From positions 4,277,501 to 4,341,500 of the forward strand of contig NC_009523.1 in NCBI RefSeq assembly GCF_000016665.1: a stretch of 64,000 nt of DNA. The letters run 5' to 3'. The position numbers and the translations under genes are program-made. Each line of letters begins with the position of its first letter. Positions within the stretch are counted from its first letter, which is position 1. This document shows, one piece after another, positions 1 to 7,441 of this stretch. The notes beneath the pieces are model-generated. The model saw only the letters and a list, made by a program, of their open reading frames with translations, was not told where the DNA came from and did not search any database. Origin of the DNA: Roseiflexus sp. RS-1 (GTDB taxonomy: Bacteria; Chloroflexota; Chloroflexia; Chloroflexales; Roseiflexaceae).

Positions 1-528
1 ATTGCGCATCATCGACTGGTCGGCATTGTGTCGGAGCGCGATCTGCTGTACGCCTCGCCTTCGCCGGTCACTTCATTGAGCGTGTGGGAAATGAACTACC
101 TGTTGAGTAAACTGACGGTCGATGAGGTGATGACACGCCAGGTGGTGACCGTGACCGAAGACACGCCGATCGAGGAAGCGGCGCGCATTATGGCGGATAA
201 GCGCATTGGCGGTTTGCCGGTGATGCGTGGGCACGAGGTCGTCGGCATTATTACCGAAACCGACCTCTTCAAAATCTTGCTGGAATTGATGAGCGTGCGC
301 GAGCATGGCGTGCGGGTGACGGCGTTGCTCGATGATCGCCCTGGTATGCTTGCACGATTGAGCACGGCGATCTTCGAAGCCAGCGGGAACTTTATCTCGT
401 TCGGTCAGTTCGACAAAGAAGACGGCGCGCGGTTGATCACCTTCAAGGTCAGCGGGTTGAGCCTCGACCGGGTGCGGGAAGTCATCGCGCCGGTTGTCAA
501 AAGCGTCTTTGACATTCGCGAGGTGTGA
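1..528 (+). CDS. CBS-domain pair plus ACT domain protein (5' end outside window)
   Basis: The reading frame is open from base 1, so the gene begins upstream of the window; the GTG at 28 is internal to the first CBS repeat (HRLVGIVSERDLL precedes and spans it). A second CBS repeat follows (VDEVMTRQVVTVTED through GGLPVMRGHEVVGIIT), then an ACT domain near the C-terminus (VRVTALLDDRPGMLARLS). CBS pairs bind adenosine nucleotides and ACT domains bind amino acids or similar small ligands, so this is likely a soluble ligand-sensing regulator of the AcuB-like type. The actual target is not visible. It ends two bases before the end of the convergent SCP2-like gene. Confidence 0.85.
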   Translation: MAHHRLVGIVSERDLLYASPSPVTSLSVWEMNYLLSKLTVDEVMTRQVVTVTEDTPIEEAARIMADKRIGGLPVMRGHEVVGIITETDLFKILLELMSVREHGVRVTALLDDRPGMLARLSTAIFEASGNFISFGQFDKEDGARLITFKVSGLSLDRVREVIAPVVKSVFDIREV

Positions 529-529
529 T

Positions 530-877
530 TCACGCTTTTCCGGTCGCCGAAAAGAGCGATTTCAAGCGGATCAACAGCCAGACGTTGCCTTCAACCCGAT
601 AACGCCCTGTCAGGTACGCCAGTGTGCCGTCCAGTTCGCCGTGGGCAATCGCAAGCCATACCTCTGAACGGGCATGAATGCTGACGTCTGGTTTGTCGAA
701 GACGCCTTCGTGGAAGAAACATTCACCCCCGGCGATGCGCAGGTAGTAATCTCCCGGTTCGGCGCCGGTGATACGGAACTGAATGACCGCGCGCAATCCA
801 GCAGCGGCATGCGCGTTGAACGCCAGCGGCATGCCGCGGATGGCATCACGACAGGTCAGACCTGGCGGCGGTTCCAT
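530..877 (-). CDS. SCP2 sterol-binding-domain-like protein
   Basis: A 115-residue single-domain protein. The pattern of a beta strand with AVIQFRITG, then DYYLRIAGGECFFHEG, then DVSIHARSEVWLAIAHGE and a Gly-rich end (LTGRYRVEGN) matches the SCP2 lipid-carrier fold, whose members bind acyl chains or other hydrophobic ligands in a tunnel. The ATG at 877 has a good ribosome site (AAGGAGA, five bases away). The start overlaps the 3' end of the next upstream gene by 22 bases, so the two are probably translationally coupled. No partner enzyme is seen, so the ligand is unknown. Confidence 0.65.
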   Translation of the reverse strand: MEPPPGLTCRDAIRGMPLAFNAHAAAGLRAVIQFRITGAEPGDYYLRIAGGECFFHEGVFDKPDVSIHARSEVWLAIAHGELDGTLAYLTGRYRVEGNVWLLIRLKSLFSATGKA

Positions 878-1506
878 ACGTTCTCCTTAGAGGCGGTCTC
901 TTCCTCAGCCGACCGGCATTCCGGCGAAGGTACATCTGGCAGGTGCGCAGACGTCCGCGCTTCGCGCACTGCACGGGCGCATGCAGTGCACCAGAGAGCA
1001 TAGTTGTGCGCCGACCAGCGTCTGCCGCCGTATCGCGGATGGACGAGCGCGTGAACTTCGAGCGGCACGCCAGCGATACCGCACCGCTCGCACCTGCCAC
1101 GCGCCCGACGACGGATGCGCCAGTCGTAGTGCGGCAGGTGCAGATCGAGCGCCAGATGCACCGTCAACCCGACGGCAACCGGGCGCAAAGGAGACCAGAG
1201 GAGCGCCGCGAGCCATACCAGCGGCAATGTGATCTGCGGTTCATGCGCCACCGAGCGGAGCGATCCATAACGGGGGCGGGTATCGCCGCGCCGGGGCGGG
1301 TGGTGACGCCAGCGGTCGTAGCGCAATGCGCCGACCGGGTTCCAGTCGCCGCTGCGGAGCGCGTAGAGCAGAAAATGATCGGTGTCGAGCGCCACGCCGC
1401 TCAGGATTGTGAGCGCAGCGCGCCATGGCGCACGTGGGTAGAGCGCCAGTCCGACTGCCGCTGCTGCCAGCAGATGGGAACGAAACCGCATACCGCTTAC
1501 GCCCAT
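856..1506 (-). CDS. membrane protein with C-terminal Cys-rich HNH-like segment
   Basis: A 216-residue protein that I do not recognise as a named family. The N-terminal half has hydrophobic stretches (HLLAAAAVGLALYP, LTILSGVALDTDHFLLYAL, PLVWLAALLW, VAVGLTVHLALDLHLPHYD) with His and Asp residues inside the membrane region, like metal-dependent hydrolase membrane proteins. After residue ~135 comes CERCG, then LEVHALVHPRYGG and CTACARAV, a CxxC...CxxC arrangement with His residues between, resembling an HNH-type zinc ribbon. The 5' end overlaps the FmdB gene by 10 bases. ATG at 1506 is used; ATG at 1491 is an equally possible start. Confidence 0.5.
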   Translation of the reverse strand: MGVSGMRFRSHLLAAAAVGLALYPRAPWRAALTILSGVALDTDHFLLYALRSGDWNPVGALRYDRWRHHPPRRGDTRPRYGSLRSVAHEPQITLPLVWLAALLWSPLRPVAVGLTVHLALDLHLPHYDWRIRRRARGRCERCGIAGVPLEVHALVHPRYGGRRWSAHNYALWCTACARAVREARTSAHLPDVPSPECRSAEEETASKENVWNRRQV

Positions 1507-1925
1507 CCGAGATCGTCGGCGGGTTTGGGTTTTGCAGACGTAGAAGCGTCAGTTTCCGTCTCATCGCCCTCACCATCTTCGCCTTCCTGTTTGCCAGCAC
1601 CGCGCCGCAACTCCTCTTCCAGCATCTCGTCCACCATCTCGTCCCAATCGTCGCCCGCTTCTTCGCCGAGTTCCTTCCCCAGTTTCTTCGCCCAGCGCGC
1701 GATGGAGCGCGGATCGTTCTCATCAAGACCGGCGAGCATTGAGGGATCGGCAAGCGCCTCGATGCGCGACTCCTCCGATTTGAGCACTGCCACCCGCGAG
1801 ATTGCGCGCCGCACATCGGTCGAACCGCAACGCGGGCACGCCAGCCCCTCCGGATCGCGGAACCCATAGACCAGTTTCTGGAAGCGCCCGTTGCACTGCG
1901 GGCAGAGATATTCGTAGATTGGCAT
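1497..1925 (-). CDS. FmdB-family zinc-ribbon regulatory protein
   Basis: The N-terminus MPIYEYLCPQCNGRF followed by LACPRCGSTDVRR is the classic FmdB/CxxC_CxxC_SSSS zinc ribbon: two CxxC knuckles about 24 residues apart. The rest of the 142 residues is acidic and low-complexity (GEDGEGDETETDAS) with a predicted helix (ARWAKKLGKELGEEAGDDWDEM), longer than the usual 70-110 residues. The function of the family is poorly known; it was named for a putative regulator of formamidase genes. The ribosome site lies in the end of the upstream Uma2 gene, and the ATG is two bases from that stop codon. Confidence 0.8.
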   Translation of the reverse strand: MPIYEYLCPQCNGRFQKLVYGFRDPEGLACPRCGSTDVRRAISRVAVLKSEESRIEALADPSMLAGLDENDPRSIARWAKKLGKELGEEAGDDWDEMVDEMLEEELRRGAGKQEGEDGEGDETETDASTSAKPKPADDLGWA

Positions 1926-1927
1926 GG

Positions 1928-2677
1928 CTACGCTTCCTCCGATGACGATGATTCTAATGCCGCCTGCGCACCGGCAAGCCGCGCGAGTTCCGCGCGCAAA
2001 CGCGCAACCTCCGCCTCCAGTTGCGCCGCGCGCGCCTCCGCTGCTCGTCGCGCCGCCTCCTCTGCCAGACGCGCCGCCTCTGCTGCACGGCGCGCCTGCG
2101 CTTCCTCGTCGGACGTCGGCAGGCGCTCGCCGGTCTGCGGATGGTACAACCGCAGCATCCCGTCCTCCTGCCGCAACTCCAGGTTCAACACCTCGCTCCG
2201 CAGCGGGTCGGTCGCTATCGGTTCATACACCCCCCGCACCAGGCGATACCCCTGCAACGGCGGCTCAAGATACTCCCCGTGCGGGTCGAAGATGAAATAC
2301 TCCCGCACCCCCAGCGCCGCATAGATCGCTGGCTTCCGCTCGCGGTCGTCTTTGCGCGTCTTCTTCGACGTGATCTCGATCACCACGTCCGGCGCGCGCC
2401 CCCCCTCGCGCCACGTCTGAAAGATGCGCCGCCGCCGCTGCTCCACCCCCAACACCACAAACACGTCCGGCGCTACTGCCGCGCGCGGATTGCCTTCCTC
2501 ATAGTAGATGAACAGGTTCCCCGCCACATACGCCTGCGTCGAACGCAGAAACCACTTCAGCGCAAAGATCAGGTCGGTTATCAGGTCGCGGTGCAGGTCG
2601 GTTTCGCCCATCGGCTTGCCGTCGCTCTCCGGGTAGTGGACGCGCCGGGCGCGCGCGGGTCGTTCCAGCGTCGTCAT
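1928..2677 (-). CDS. Uma2-family (DUF820) restriction-endonuclease-fold protein, copy 1
   Basis: A 249-residue member of the Uma2/DUF820 family, which has a PD-(D/E)XK nuclease fold and is strongly expanded in cyanobacteria and Chloroflexota. Visible core: VAPDVFVVLGVE (the Asp of the active site), then PDVVIEITSKKTRKDD (the E-x-T-S-K motif) and YAALGVREYFIFDP. The C-terminal ~60 residues are an Ala/Glu/Arg-rich coiled coil. The ATG at 2677 is chosen because AAGGAGGGTGC sits just before it; a GTG further upstream would put the ribosome site inside the protein. This copy has about 14 more coiled-coil residues than copy 2. Confidence 0.85.
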   Translation of the reverse strand: MTTLERPARARRVHYPESDGKPMGETDLHRDLITDLIFALKWFLRSTQAYVAGNLFIYYEEGNPRAAVAPDVFVVLGVEQRRRRIFQTWREGGRAPDVVIEITSKKTRKDDRERKPAIYAALGVREYFIFDPHGEYLEPPLQGYRLVRGVYEPIATDPLRSEVLNLELRQEDGMLRLYHPQTGERLPTSDEEAQARRAAEAARLAEEAARRAAEARAAQLEAEVARLRAELARLAGAQAALESSSSEEA

Positions 2678-2722
2678 AACTGCACCCTCCTTCACGTCGG
2701 TTTCAGGGCGCGGGTCACGCGG

Positions 2723-3430
2723 CTACGCTTCCTCCGATGACGATGATTCTAATGCCGCCTGCGCACCGGCAAGCCGCGCGAGTTCGGCGCGCAGGCGCGC
2801 CACTTCCGCCTCCAGTTGCGCTGCGCGCGCCTCCGCAGCACGTCGCGCCTGCGCTTCCTCGTCGGACGTCGGCAGGCGCTCGCCGGTCTGCGGATGGTAC
2901 AACCGCAGCATCCCGTCCTCCTGCCGCAACTCCAGGTTCAACACCTCGCTCCGCAGCGGGTCGGTCGCTATCGGTTCATACACCCCCTGCACCAGGCGAT
3001 ACCCCTGCAACGGCGGCTCAAGATACTCCCCGTGCGGGTCGAAGATGAAATACTCCCGCACCCCCAGCGCCGCATAGATCGCTGGCTTCCGCTCGCGGTC
3101 GTCTTTGCGCGTCTTCTTCGACGTGATCTCGATCACCACGTCCGGCGCGCGCCCCCCCTCGCGCCACGTCTGAAAGATGCGCCGCCGCCGCTGCTCCACC
3201 CCCAACACCACAAACACGTCCGGCGCTACTGCCGCGCGCGGATTGCCTTCCTCATAGTAGATGAACAGGTTCCCCGCCACATACGCCTGCGTCGAACGCA
3301 GAAACCACTTCAGCGCAAAGATCAGGTCGGTCATCAGGTCGCGGTGCAGGTCGGTTTCGCCCATCGGCTTGCCGTCGCTCTCCGGGTAGTGGACGCGCCG
3401 GGCGCGCGCGGGTCGTTCTAGCGTCGTCAT
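2723..3430 (-). CDS. Uma2-family (DUF820) restriction-endonuclease-fold protein, copy 2
   Basis: A 235-residue protein nearly identical to copy 1. The only protein differences I see are isoleucine to methionine near residue 34, arginine to glutamine in the GYRLV(R/Q)GVYE segment, and a shorter coiled coil (one AARLAEEAARRAAE block missing). The same nuclease residues are present. The ribosome site AAGGAGGGTGC overlaps the stop codon of nnr, so the gene is likely cotranscribed with it. The role of Uma2 proteins is not established; a nuclease activity is inferred from the fold only. Confidence 0.85.
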   Translation of the reverse strand: MTTLERPARARRVHYPESDGKPMGETDLHRDLMTDLIFALKWFLRSTQAYVAGNLFIYYEEGNPRAAVAPDVFVVLGVEQRRRRIFQTWREGGRAPDVVIEITSKKTRKDDRERKPAIYAALGVREYFIFDPHGEYLEPPLQGYRLVQGVYEPIATDPLRSEVLNLELRQEDGMLRLYHPQTGERLPTSDEEAQARRAAEARAAQLEAEVARLRAELARLAGAQAALESSSSEEA

Positions 3431-3444
3431 AACTGCACCCTCCT

Positions 3445-5115
3445 TCATGGCTGTTTTAGTGCGCGGATCGCCAGCGGTAGACGCGGGAGCAGATCACCCG
3501 CAAGTGCGCCCATATCGCCGAGTTCGTCGCGCACCAGGCGACCGGCTGCGCTGTGGAGATAGACGCCAAGTGTCGCTGCATCGAACGGCGCCAGCCCCTG
3601 CGCCAGCAACCCGGCGATGGCGCCCGCCAGCACGTCGCCGGTTCCGGCGGTTGCCAGCGCCGGGTTTCCTCCATCGTTGACGCGCACTCGACCCTCCGGA
3701 TCGGCAATGACCGTCGTGGCGCCTTTGAGCACGACTACCTGCTGCCAGTGCATCGCCGCTTCCTTCGCCACATCGACCGGATGACCGGTCAATTCCTCGA
3801 CGCCAAGCAGACGCCGCATCTCGCCTGGATGCGGCGTCAACACGCACCTGCCGCGCGGCAGACGGTTCCAGATCGTGCCAGACGCGGCATCGGTCGCTTC
3901 AGGGTGATGGATCAGGTCTGCCAGAATATTCAACCCATCGGCGTCGATCACAGTAAACGGCAATTCTGGTCGCTGCTTGACCACCGGTTTTTCGCTGCCA
4001 GCTGCGGCGATCCGAAACCCGATCTGTCCACGATGACGCGGTGATTGCAATCCCAGCAACCGCTCAAGAAACGCACGTGTCGCCTTCTCGCGCCCCAAAC
4101 CAGGACCGACAAGCAGCGCCTGATACCCTTCGAGGATGGAGAGCACCTCGTCGGCAGCGGCATCGCCGACCACCCCCGGTTCGGCTTCGGGAAGGATGTG
4201 CAACGTGATTTCGGGGAGGCGCCCTGGACTGTACACCTGACTCCGCCCAACCGCAAGCGTCACCAGACCGGCGCCGACACGCGCCGCTCCGGCGGTCGCA
4301 AGCGTCGCTGCACCGGGGTAGTTTATCGATCCGGCAACGACCAGCACCTTGCCGAACGTACCCTTGTGCGAGTCGGGCGGACGGGGTGGAAGGAGCGAGC
4401 GCGCCAGTTCTATATCGATCATGTCGGTCATCACACTCTCCAGATCGGCGGGCGAAAGCCCGATATCGACGCTGCGCAGCACGCCAGCGTATGCGCGCGC
4501 CGGGTAGAACAACAACCCACGCTTGACAGGACCGGTCGAAACGGTCAGGTCGGCGCGCACTGCATTGCCGAGCACGGCGCCGCTATCGGCGTGAACACCG
4601 GTAGGCACATCGATCGCCAGAACGTATGGTTTCGTCCGGCGCGCATCGGTTGCCCTCGCCGCATTCAGCGTGGCGATAATCATCGCCAGTTCGCCTTCCA
4701 CCGGGCGATTGGCGCCATACCCCAGCAACGCATCGATCACCAGATCCACCCTGGCAAGCGATGCCCGCAGCGCAGCACCCTGCGGATCATCGGCGGCAGC
4801 CAGTTCGGTGATAGCGCGTTCGCGACACAACCGCCAGTTGATGTCCTCGACAGTCTCACGTCGTCGCCAGACGAACAGCGTTACCTGCATGCCAGCATCG
4901 TGCAGCAGACGCGCTGCCACCAACCCATCCCCGCCGTTGTTGCCCGGACCGACCAGCACCAGCGCGCGACGACCCACAGGATCGCCGGAGACTTCGAGGG
5001 CGACACGCGCCACACCGGCGCCAGCCTGTTCCATCAATCCTGACCATGTAGCGCCACGGGCGACCGCCGCTTCTTCGATGGCGCGCATTTGTTCAGCAGT
5101 GACGATCTTGCTCAT
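3445..5115 (-). CDS. nnr: bifunctional NAD(P)H-hydrate epimerase / ADP-dependent NAD(P)H-hydrate dehydratase
   Basis: A 556-residue YjeF-type repair enzyme. The N-terminal epimerase domain (residues ~1-225) starts MSKIVTAEQMRAIEE and carries VLVGPGNNGGDGLVAARLL and VIDALLGYG. The C-terminal ribokinase-like dehydratase domain (from ~235) carries HKGTFGKVLVVAGS, LLVGPGLG, LTPHPGEMRRLLG and NPALATAGTGDVLAGAIAGLLAQG with the catalytic Asp in GTGD. Together they convert the damaged nicotinamide hydrates NADHX and NADPHX back to NAD(P)H in the cytoplasm. Length and domain order match the bacterial fused family. The stop codon overlaps the ribosome site of the downstream Uma2 gene. Confidence 0.95.
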   Translation of the reverse strand: MSKIVTAEQMRAIEEAAVARGATWSGLMEQAGAGVARVALEVSGDPVGRRALVLVGPGNNGGDGLVAARLLHDAGMQVTLFVWRRRETVEDINWRLCRERAITELAAADDPQGAALRASLARVDLVIDALLGYGANRPVEGELAMIIATLNAARATDARRTKPYVLAIDVPTGVHADSGAVLGNAVRADLTVSTGPVKRGLLFYPARAYAGVLRSVDIGLSPADLESVMTDMIDIELARSLLPPRPPDSHKGTFGKVLVVAGSINYPGAATLATAGAARVGAGLVTLAVGRSQVYSPGRLPEITLHILPEAEPGVVGDAAADEVLSILEGYQALLVGPGLGREKATRAFLERLLGLQSPRHRGQIGFRIAAAGSEKPVVKQRPELPFTVIDADGLNILADLIHHPEATDAASGTIWNRLPRGRCVLTPHPGEMRRLLGVEELTGHPVDVAKEAAMHWQQVVVLKGATTVIADPEGRVRVNDGGNPALATAGTGDVLAGAIAGLLAQGLAPFDAATLGVYLHSAAGRLVRDELGDMGALAGDLLPRLPLAIRALKQP

Positions 5116-5189
5116 CGTTGTGGAACAACACCGGTGCGCCTCTCAAGGGCAGAGTTCTTGGGAGAAATGGTGATTCTCTGTATTCCCAT

Positions 5190-5240
5190 GCGCCTTTGCC
5201 CCTCATCCCCCCAACCCCCTTCAAGGGGAGAAGGGGGAGT
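5190..5240. repeat. C/G-run hairpin repeat between nnr and efp
   Basis: The segment contains CCCCTCATCCCCCC, then CCCCCTT at 5215-5221 pairing with AAGGGGG at 5231-5237. It is a small imperfect hairpin of a type scattered widely in cyanobacterial and Chloroflexota intergenic regions. It lies downstream of efp and upstream of nnr on the minus strand and may serve as a transcription end; no U-run follows. Confidence 0.4.
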
Positions 5241-5339
5241 TTGGGCGTTCTGATGCCTGAAACGGGAGATGGTACGCAGAGGCTTTCCAAAAATCTACTC
5301 CTGTGAGCACGGGCGCACCCGATCGAGCGCGACCCGTCC

Positions 5340-5903
5340 CTACTTGATGCGTTCGATATACTCGCCAGTGCGGGTGTCGACCCGCACATAATCGCCCTGA
5401 TTGACGAATGCCGGCACCGAAATAACCGCGCCGGTTTCGAGCGTCACCTGCTTGTTCACATTGGTCGCCGTATCGCCACGCACCGCAACGCTGGCCTCCG
5501 TGACCTGCAAGGTCACAAACAATGGCGGTTCGACCCCCAGAATCTTATTGTCATCGTAGAACAGGATATCCGCCATTTCGTTCTCTTTGAGAAACTTCGC
5601 TGGCTCGCCGATCATTTCTTCCGGCACCTCGATCTGCTCGAATGTTTCGGTGTCCATAAAATGATAGACGTCGCCGTCGCGGTAGAGGAACTGCATCGGG
5701 CGCTTCTCGACACGCACGATCTCGATTTCGGAACCGGCGCGTACCCGCTCTTCAATCGTTTTGCCGGTCTCCAGGTTCTTCAGTTTCATGATCACCATCG
5801 CGCGCCAGTTGCCAGGGGCATGGTGGTAGAACTCAACAACGCGGTGCAACTGACCATTGTAGCGGATGATCATATTGGTGCGCAAATCTGATGTTGTTGC
5901 CAT
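5340..5903 (-). CDS. efp: translation elongation factor P (Asn at the loop tip)
   Basis: A 187-residue EF-P, which binds ribosomes stalled at polyproline and promotes peptide bond formation. The three beta-barrel domains are complete, from DLRTNMIIRYNGQLHRVVEF to the C-terminal signature GDYVRVDTRTGEYIERIK. The tip of domain I reads HHAPGNWRAM, so the position that is the modified lysine in Escherichia coli (PGKG) or the rhamnosylated arginine of the EarP group is asparagine here, and no EpmA or EarP gene is in the window. A long open frame continues upstream, but the ATG at 5903 matches the family start and has GGAG ten bases before it. Confidence 0.93.
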   Translation of the reverse strand: MATTSDLRTNMIIRYNGQLHRVVEFYHHAPGNWRAMVIMKLKNLETGKTIEERVRAGSEIEIVRVEKRPMQFLYRDGDVYHFMDTETFEQIEVPEEMIGEPAKFLKENEMADILFYDDNKILGVEPPLFVTLQVTEASVAVRGDTATNVNKQVTLETGAVISVPAFVNQGDYVRVDTRTGEYIERIK

Positions 5904-5924
5904 ACTGCCTGATCTCCACAGAAA

Positions 5925-5948
5925 GCGCCGCTCGCCTCTGAGCGGCGC
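5925..5948 (-). promoter_or_regulatory. 5' leader stem-loop of efp
   Basis: GCGCCGCTC (5925-5933) pairs perfectly with GAGCGGCGC (5940-5948) around a six-base loop. It lies at the probable 5' end of the efp transcript, about 20 bases before the start codon, and could stabilise the mRNA or tune translation. Confidence 0.5.
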
Positions 5949-5951
5949 CAC

Positions 5952-5980
5952 ATTAAGGGCTGATACACGATATATGTCAA
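5952..5980 (-). promoter_or_regulatory. promoter candidate for efp
   Basis: On the minus strand TTGACA (5975-5980) is followed after 17 bases by CTTAAT (5952-5957). The -35 is a perfect match to the sigma-70 consensus and the -10 matches at four of six positions. Predicted transcription start near 5945. Confidence 0.5.
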
Positions 5981-6322
5981 TTATATCAGAAAGTTGCGCA
6001 TCTGACGAGATCGGGAACAGCGAGCGTCGCCGCGCCCCAGACGCGTGGTTCGGGCAACATATTCGGACTGGTTCACATGGCGCTGCCCGGTATGGAGGAC
6101 AGCGCATAAGGAGCAGTCCAGGCAGGCAGCACACACAATCATGGCGGGTTGGCGCAGGCGCTATCTTCGCCTGCCCTTGGTGCGACCGCCAGTGCCGCAG
6201 CATTTCTTGCTTGCGCACCCGCGAATTTTTGTGTATGTTGATCATATCTGGTCGACAACCGTATCTGTGCTTCTGGCTGCGTTCTGCAACCAGGGCGCAG
6301 ATCGGGGTGAAAGTGAAGCGCA
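5981..6322. other. divergent intergenic region efp / lipoate ligase genes
   Basis: About 340 bases between divergent genes. I see no gene with a plausible product on either strand. An AT-richer stretch near 6220-6260 (GAATTTTTGTGTATGTTGATC) is the likeliest place for the rightward promoter, but no consensus pair stands out. Confidence 0.4.
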
Positions 6323-6607
6323 ATGCATGGCGAATACAAAATCCCTGGCGGAAAACTGATTGTCGTCGATCTTGATGTTATCGACGGCGCGCTGCGCGAT
6401 GTGGTGTTGAGCGGCGACTTTTTTCTCGAACCGGCGGAAGCGTTGGAGTGGATGGCTGCGGCGCTTGAAGGTCTCCCGGCGAATACGCCGGTCGAAACCA
6501 TTGCCACACGGGTACGCACGGCAGCGGCGCATGCCGAATTGATCGGCATTACGCCGGAAGGCGTCGCTGAAGCGGTGCGCCGCGCCATTCAGGAAGGAAC
6601 ACCATGA
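6323..6607 (+). CDS. lipoate-protein ligase accessory subunit (LplB-like C-terminal domain)
   Basis: A 94-residue stand-alone version of the lipoate-protein ligase C-terminal domain. It starts MHGEYKIPGGKLIVVDLDV, the typical K-x-PGGK-hydrophobic signature, followed by FFLEPAEALEWMAAAL and ends in a short helical segment. In bipartite archaeal ligases such as that of Thermoplasma the small LplB-type subunit is needed with LplA to adenylate lipoate. It overlaps the LplA-type gene by four bases (ATGA), so the two are translationally coupled and almost certainly act together. Confidence 0.75.
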   Translation: MHGEYKIPGGKLIVVDLDVIDGALRDVVLSGDFFLEPAEALEWMAAALEGLPANTPVETIATRVRTAAAHAELIGITPEGVAEAVRRAIQEGTP

Positions 6608-7389
6608 GCATTCCATCATCATCGCCCTGGCGCGCATATGACTGGCAGTTGATCCAGAGCGCGCCGATCCATCCGGTCATGCACATGGCGCTCGACGAGG
6701 CGTTGTTGGAGGAAGTGGCTGCCGGGCGGCGCAAGCCGACGCTGCGTATCTGGGAATGGGCGGCAAGCGCCGTGGTCATCGGGCGTTTCCAGTCACTGCG
6801 CAACGAGGTCGATCTCGAAAGCGCACGACGCTACCAGGTGCAGGTTGTCCGCCGCATCACCGGCGGCGGAGCGATGTTCATCGAACCGGGCAATACGATC
6901 ACCTATTCGATCTACGCCCCGGTCGAACTGGTGGCAGGTATGAGCATGGTCGACTCATACGCCTTCTGCGATCGGTGGGTGCTCGACGCGCTGGCATCAC
7001 TCGGCGTGGAGGCGTGGTACCAGCCGATCAACGACATCACCTCGGCAGCTGGCAAGATCGGCGGGGCGGCGCAAACGCGGCGCAATGGCGCGGTGCTGCA
7101 CCACGTGACGATGGCATACGATATCGACAGCGCCAGGATGCTGGAGATCCTGCGGATCGGGCGTGAGAAACTCAGCGACAAGGGGATCGCCAGCGCCGCC
7201 AAACGGGTCGATCCGCTCCGCCGCCAGACCGGATTGCCGCGCGAGGCGATCATCGCGCGGATGATCGAGACCTTCCGCGCTCAGCATGGGCTGACCGAAT
7301 CGGCGATCACACCAGACGAATGGGAAGCGGCAGAACGACTGGTCGAAACAAAATTCGGCACAGAGGCGTGGTTGCGTGCCATACCATGA
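6604..7389 (+). CDS. lplA: lipoate-protein ligase A family catalytic subunit
   Basis: A 261-residue BPL/LPL-fold protein. Visible motifs: MHMALDEALLEEV, LRIWEWAASAVVIGRFQS, the lipoyl-AMP binding stretch VVRRITGGGAMFIEPGNTITYS, and INDITSAAGKIGGAAQTRRNG with the conserved catalytic lysine. It lacks the C-terminal domain found in Escherichia coli LplA; that domain is the preceding overlapping gene. It attaches lipoate to E2 subunits and glycine cleavage H protein. An octanoyltransferase (LipM-like) activity is an alternative because the families share the fold, but the adjacent LplB-type gene favours ligase. Confidence 0.82.
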   Translation: MSIPSSSPWRAYDWQLIQSAPIHPVMHMALDEALLEEVAAGRRKPTLRIWEWAASAVVIGRFQSLRNEVDLESARRYQVQVVRRITGGGAMFIEPGNTITYSIYAPVELVAGMSMVDSYAFCDRWVLDALASLGVEAWYQPINDITSAAGKIGGAAQTRRNGAVLHHVTMAYDIDSARMLEILRIGREKLSDKGIASAAKRVDPLRRQTGLPREAIIARMIETFRAQHGLTESAITPDEWEAAERLVETKFGTEAWLRAIP

Positions 7390-7413
7390 TGTGGAGCAGC
7401 AACGTTGCAGGAG

Positions 7414-7439
7414 AGGAGAACCGCAGCAGCGGTTCTCCT
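7414..7439. terminator. bidirectional terminator-like hairpin
   Basis: AGGAGAACCGC (7414-7424) and GCGGTTCTCCT (7429-7439) form a perfect 11-base-pair stem with a four-base loop AGCA. It sits exactly between the convergent lplA and glycosyltransferase genes, so it can end transcription from both sides. No long U-run follows. Confidence 0.7.
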
Positions 7440-7441
7440 GT

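Larger units (their letters stand above)
1926..3448. repeat. tandem gene duplication (two Uma2 copies, ~740-770 bp units)
   Basis: The unit from 1926 to about 2695 and the unit from 2721 to 3448 are direct repeats at near-complete nucleotide identity. The match begins at the ribosome site (GAAGGAGGGTGCAGTT) and ends at the stop codon. Differences are a 42-base length change in the Ala-rich coiled-coil region and a few point changes. Confidence 0.9.

Noticed and set aside
943-1869. Long plus-strand open frame opposite the membrane and FmdB genes
   Set aside because: It is an antisense shadow of GC-rich codons; the translation is low-complexity and has no family features, while the minus-strand genes are recognisable.
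2021-3421. Two plus-strand open frames opposite the Uma2 genes
   Set aside because: Duplicated only because the Uma2 genes are duplicated; the proteins are Arg/His-rich shadows.
5904-6323. N-terminal extension of EF-P
   Set aside because: The family start is at 5903; the extra residues match nothing and the promoter and leader hairpin lie in this stretch.
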